A stretch of 6,070 nucleotides of DNA from Oscillospiraceae bacterium (GTDB lineage Bacteria > Bacillota > Clostridia > Oscillospirales > Ruminococcaceae), in assembly GCA_017410745.1 (NCBI GenBank), contig JAFPPJ010000188.1:1-6070 (forward strand), read 5' to 3'. A model generated the notes under the pieces. It saw nothing but the letters and a program-made list of their open reading frames with translations. It had not been told where the DNA came from and searched no databases. This document shows positions 3,521 to 6,070 of the stretch, one piece after another. The number at the start of each line of letters is the position of its first letter. The stretch's first letter is position 1. The translations under genes and the position numbers were made by a program.

Positions 3521-4885
3521 TTAGTAATCAACGTAATTCAGAGGGTTCTGCCTTTCTCCGTCAACTCTTACCTCAAAGTGGCAGTGATTGCCGTATGCAT
3601 ATCCCGTAGCGCCGATATAGCCTATGGTCTGTCCCTGTGTGACATAATCGCCGGAACTTACCGTGCATGATGACATATGGGCGTACAGCGTGGAAAGTCC
3701 GCCGCCATGGTCTACTATAACGTGAATCCCGAAGCCGTTGCCGGTATTGTCGGCAGTGATGACATATCCCGACGCCGATGCAACTATAGGCTCACCATAG
3801 CAGCCGGGCTTGTTTATGTCTATGCCGCCGTGGAAATCGGACGAGCCGCCTTCCTCATCGATCGTGCGGTATCCGTATCCGTCGGTAATGTTCCATACGC
3901 TCGGGCATGGCCATATCAGATCGGCAGATCCTGCGAGATAGGAATAATCCGTGTCATCATAGCTGTCATAGTCTTCATAGTCGTAATCATCGTCGTCTTC
4001 TTCATAATAGCTTTCCTGCTGACGGCGTTCTTCTTCCTCTCTCTGACGGCGCTCCTCTTCCTCACGCTCGCGTTCGCGGCGCTCGGCTTCTTCGCGCTGT
4101 CTGCGTTCCTCTTCTTCACGGGCACGGCGTTCGTTTTCCTCCTGCTGCAGGCGTATGTATACAGCAAGGTCTGCCTCTACGCTCTCCTGTTCGAGCTCCA
4201 TTTCATAGGTGCGGTCTCTTGCTGCCTCAGCCTTGGCTTCCAGGAATGCCTTAGTCTCCTTATGCCCCTGATATGTATCTCTCAGCTGTACGAGCACGGT
4301 CTCGGATTCTGCCTTTCTCTCTTCAAGGTCGGCTTTGTCCGATTCGAGTGCTTCCTTCTGTGTGCTGAGTTCATTGAGCTTATAGTTGAGATCGTCGATC
4401 ATCTTCTTGTCGTGGCGGGATATGCGCTCCATGAGCTCTGTGCGCACGAGAAGATCATAGAAGTCCGTAGACCCCACAAGCAGTGTGGCAAGACTGTCGC
4501 CGCCCTGCATATACATTGAGCGCAGGCGCATCTTGAAGTCTTCTATATCGCTGTCTATTTCACGCTGCTTTTCGTCGATCTTTTTTTCTGTTTCGTCTAT
4601 CCTCTGACCGAGATACTGTATCTGTGTGCGCAGGTTGGATATCTCCTCCTCCTGTGCCTTCATCTTTTCGTCGTAAAGACGCAGATACTCCTCATTTTCC
4701 TCTGCATCGGCCTTACATCTTGCAAGCTCGTATTCAAGCTCATCGAGCTCCTGTGATATAGCATATCGTCTGTCTTCAAGCTTCTCTATCTCGTCGCTGT
4801 AATCCGCAGACGTAATTGTCGTAAACGACAGCACAGCCAGTCCCGCAAGCGTAAGAGCCGACAGCCTTCTCAGGCGTATTTTCAT
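3521..4885 (-). CDS. Secreted coiled-coil M23 (LytM) peptidase, EnvC/PcsB-like
   Basis: The 454-residue protein has a signal peptide: KIRLRR, a hydrophobic stretch to about residue 24, and likely cleavage after TSA27. Residues 30-250 are long coiled coils. They are interrupted by the hook segment RLRSMYMQGGDSLATLLVGS (residues 120-139) and FYDLLVRTELMERIS after it, as in EnvC/CwlO/PcsB-type wall hydrolases and activators. Residues 253-291 are nearly all R, E and Q; residues 293-317 are rich in D and Y. The C-terminal M23 domain starts near residue 325. Its zinc ligands are all present: H352 and D356 in HGGID, and H436 in HCH. The catalytic histidines H403 (YAHM) and H434 are also present, so it should be an active peptidoglycan endopeptidase, unlike degenerate EnvC/NlpD activators. 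It would act outside the membrane, perhaps in daughter-cell separation, controlled through its coiled coil. GGAAGGG lies 8 bases before the ATG; it is first in a probable two-gene operon. Confidence 0.95.
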   Translation of the reverse strand: MKIRLRRLSALTLAGLAVLSFTTITSADYSDEIEKLEDRRYAISQELDELEYELARCKADAEENEEYLRLYDEKMKAQEEEISNLRTQIQYLGQRIDETEKKIDEKQREIDSDIEDFKMRLRSMYMQGGDSLATLLVGSTDFYDLLVRTELMERISRHDKKMIDDLNYKLNELSTQKEALESDKADLEERKAESETVLVQLRDTYQGHKETKAFLEAKAEAARDRTYEMELEQESVEADLAVYIRLQQEENERRAREEEERRQREEAERREREREEEERRQREEEERRQQESYYEEDDDDYDYEDYDSYDDTDYSYLAGSADLIWPCPSVWNITDGYGYRTIDEEGGSSDFHGGIDINKPGCYGEPIVASASGYVITADNTGNGFGIHVIVDHGGGLSTLYAHMSSCTVSSGDYVTQGQTIGYIGATGYAYGNHCHFEVRVDGERQNPLNYVDY

Positions 4886-4919
4886 TTTGCCAGCCCTTCC
4901 TGTTCTTTTGTTCCATTCT

Positions 4920-4948
4920 ATTCTAACATTTTTATATCGTCAAGTCAA
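4920..4948 (-). promoter_or_regulatory. Promoter of the coiled-coil M23 peptidase gene
   Basis: On the minus strand TTGACT (4948-4943) is followed after 17 bases by TAGAAT (4925-4920), with TGT just upstream as an extended -10. A second TAGAAT overlaps at 4920-4915. The start would be near 4912, giving a leader of about 27 bases. Because a strong terminator lies just upstream, this promoter likely makes the gene independent of the G5-M23 gene. Confidence 0.8.
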
Positions 4949-5010
4949 TAATTTTTTGTAAATTTCGCAAAAAAGCGCCGGCAAGTTTCATAGATGGATG
5001 TACAGCATAT

Positions 5011-5047
5011 AAAAATGCCATAGCCTCCGCAAAAGGGGCTATGGCAT
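5011..5047 (-). terminator. Strong intrinsic terminator of the G5-M23 gene
   Basis: A perfect 11-bp stem (5015-5025 with 5037-5047) is followed on the minus strand by five T residues (5015-5011, the first one also paired). It begins 5 bases after the stop codon at 5052-5054. On the plus strand the tail is not T-rich, so it acts in one direction. Confidence 0.92.
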
Positions 5048-5051
5048 ATCA

Positions 5052-6070
5052 TCAGTCATCGTCGTTGATATTCGTGGTCACTGTAGTGACTTGTGTGACG
5101 GTCGTCACGGATGTGGCTTCGGTAGGTGAGGTCATGGATGTGGGCTCTGTCTCGATAATCGATATGGAAGTATCGGCAGGGTCGGTCTCCGTGGTCTCTG
5201 CGGTAGTTTCCGTCAGCATATCCTCGTTGAATGTCTCGGGAGTTATTACTACTGCTTCGCTCTCTGCTGCAGTCACTTCGAGCTCGGTTTCTGTTTCGTC
5301 GGTCACGGATGTAACGGTCTCATCTGTACTGCTTGTATCTGAGATCTCATCGGATACTGATGTCTCCGCAGCGGTAGCTTCACCGGCAGCGGACGATGTA
5401 TCGGATACCGATGTGACTGCTTCGCCGGTCTCGCCCACTGTTTCCGCTGCAGTCGCAGCTGCTGTTGTCGTCTCGAATGCTATAGGCTTGTGTACGATGC
5501 CTGCATCGGGCTTTGCGGGCTGTGATACATACTTTATCTGCGGCTTGTTGTCCTGACATACGAACTCTTCGGGATTGAGATACATGCCGTTCTCTCTTAC
5601 CTCAAAATGGAGGTGGTTGCCCGTGGAATCGCCGGTGCTTCCTATATATCCGATAAGCTGGCCCATTTCAACATGGTCGCCTACCTGCGCGGAAAGCTCT
5701 GACTGATGTCCGTATACGGTAAATCTGCCGTCGTCATTCTGTATCTTTATTACATTTCCGTAGCCGCCGCTCCATCCCATAGAAGCTTCAACGACAGTGC
5801 CTGCCGCCGCCGCATAGATGGGAGTGCCGTAGGGCGCTGCGATGTCTATGCCCTTATGTCCGCGTCCGTCGCCTATGTGTGCGGAGATATATCCGCCGTC
5901 AACAGGCCAGCAGTATTCGCCGGTACCCATGCCGAGCTTGAACTGCGGTACATTGTGGTTGATGTAGTTTTCGGGAGCGCCTATCCTGATTATCTGCGGC
6001 ACGGGATCTTCATAGATCTCTGTGTCGAGCGTCTTCTTCCTGATGACCTTGCCGCCTCTGTAGGTAACGA
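5052..6070 (-). CDS. G5-domain M23 peptidase with long Thr/Glu/Val-rich tail, C-terminal part (N-terminus outside window)
   Basis: The frame is open to the right edge, with 338 residues visible. The GTG at 6002 is internal, because the codons before it encode the end of a G5 domain: VTYRGGKVIRKK followed by EIYEDPVPQIIRIGA, as in YabE-type and G5-M23 wall proteins. G5 domains are thought to bind wall sugars. The M23 domain follows at visible residues 52-170. Its zinc ligands are H71 and D75 in HKGID and H154 in HLH; the catalytic histidines are H121 (YGHQ) and H152. All five key residues are present, so it should be an active peptidoglycan endopeptidase. From about residue 200 to the end the protein is a low-complexity tail of T, S, E, V, A and D. 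The tail has no LPXTG motif, no transmembrane helix and no basic end, and it finishes NINDDD. Such a tail suggests a disordered extracellular spacer or glycosylated region. It is separated from the neighbouring M23 gene by a terminator. Confidence 0.93.
   Translation of the reverse strand, partial: VTYRGGKVIRKKTLDTEIYEDPVPQIIRIGAPENYINHNVPQFKLGMGTGEYCWPVDGGYISAHIGDGRGHKGIDIAAPYGTPIYAAAAGTVVEASMGWSGGYGNVIKIQNDDGRFTVYGHQSELSAQVGDHVEMGQLIGYIGSTGDSTGNHLHFEVRENGMYLNPEEFVCQDNKPQIKYVSQPAKPDAGIVHKPIAFETTTAAATAAETVGETGEAVTSVSDTSSAAGEATAAETSVSDEISDTSSTDETVTSVTDETETELEVTAAESEAVVITPETFNEDMLTETTAETTETDPADTSISIIETEPTSMTSPTEATSVTTVTQVTTVTTNINDDD
5978..6070 (-). other. End of a G5 domain inside the partial M23 protein
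   Basis: The 30 residues at the visible N-terminus end in the pattern E-(x)4-DPVPQIIRIG, the usual final strand of G5 domains. It joins the M23 part through a linker of about 20 residues. It shows that the gene starts outside the window, probably with a signal peptide and more of the G5 domain. Confidence 0.8.

Noticed and set aside
3677..4519. Long open frame on the plus strand (280 codons) antisense to the coiled-coil M23 gene
   Set aside because: It is the mirror of Glu/Arg/Lys-rich coiled-coil codons, giving an artificial Leu/Val/Phe-rich product. It has no ribosome site or family motifs, while the opposite strand encodes a clear M23 protein.
5041..5556. Ser/Val-rich open frame on the plus strand antisense to the tail of the G5-M23 gene
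   Set aside because: The Ser/Val bias is the complement of Thr/Glu/Asp codons in the real gene, and its start lies inside the terminator stem of that gene.
5052..6002. Complete M23 gene starting at the GTG at 6002
   Set aside because: The frame continues upstream with an unmistakable G5 ending, there is no ribosome site or signal peptide at the GTG, so the gene is partial at the window edge.

Overview
The window looks like chromosomal DNA from a low-to-mid-GC Gram-positive Clostridia-type bacterium, most likely close to Ruminococcus/Oscillospiraceae. This rests on strong sigma-A type promoters (TTGACA-17-TATAAT), AGGAGG-like ribosome sites, a DUF1292 protein, MtaB-type tRNA modification, an HPr-like protein without its active histidine, and a 6S RNA with Clostridia-like layout. 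The genus is an inference. I see no phage genes, transposases, CRISPR array, tRNA or rRNA.

Layout. Bases 1-496 (minus) are the N-terminal part of mtaB, cut by the window edge. Bases 497-702 are a divergent promoter region whose two -35 boxes lie 6 bp apart. Bases 703-933 (plus) encode the HPr-like protein, followed by a terminator. Bases 1117-1539 (plus) encode a histone-H1-like Lys/Ala/Pro-rich protein behind a perfect consensus promoter and ahead of a strong terminator. The rest of the window is read from the minus strand. Going upstream from 1632 it holds a YfcE/MJ0936-type metallophosphoesterase (1632-2111), a 6S RNA gene (about 2164-2372) with its terminator directly against the phosphoesterase ribosome site, a DUF1292 gene (2456-2749), an unrecognised acidic protein with a duplicated motif (2888-3493), a secreted coiled-coil M23 peptidase (3521-4885), and the C-terminal part of a G5-M23 peptidase (5052-6070, N-terminus outside the window).

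How the parts fit. The two M23 proteins are cell-wall hydrolase candidates that sit side by side but appear to be separate transcription units, with a strong terminator and then a new promoter between them. The acidic protein is probably co-transcribed with the coiled-coil M23 gene (27-bp gap, no promoter seen). The 6S RNA would bind the housekeeping RNA polymerase and adjust transcription globally. The phosphoesterase downstream has no clear promoter of its own and may depend on read-through past the 6S terminator. The least ordinary items are the HPr paralog, the H1-like protein, the duplicated-motif protein and the 6S/phosphoesterase junction. I did not find a convincing multi-gene system of a new kind.
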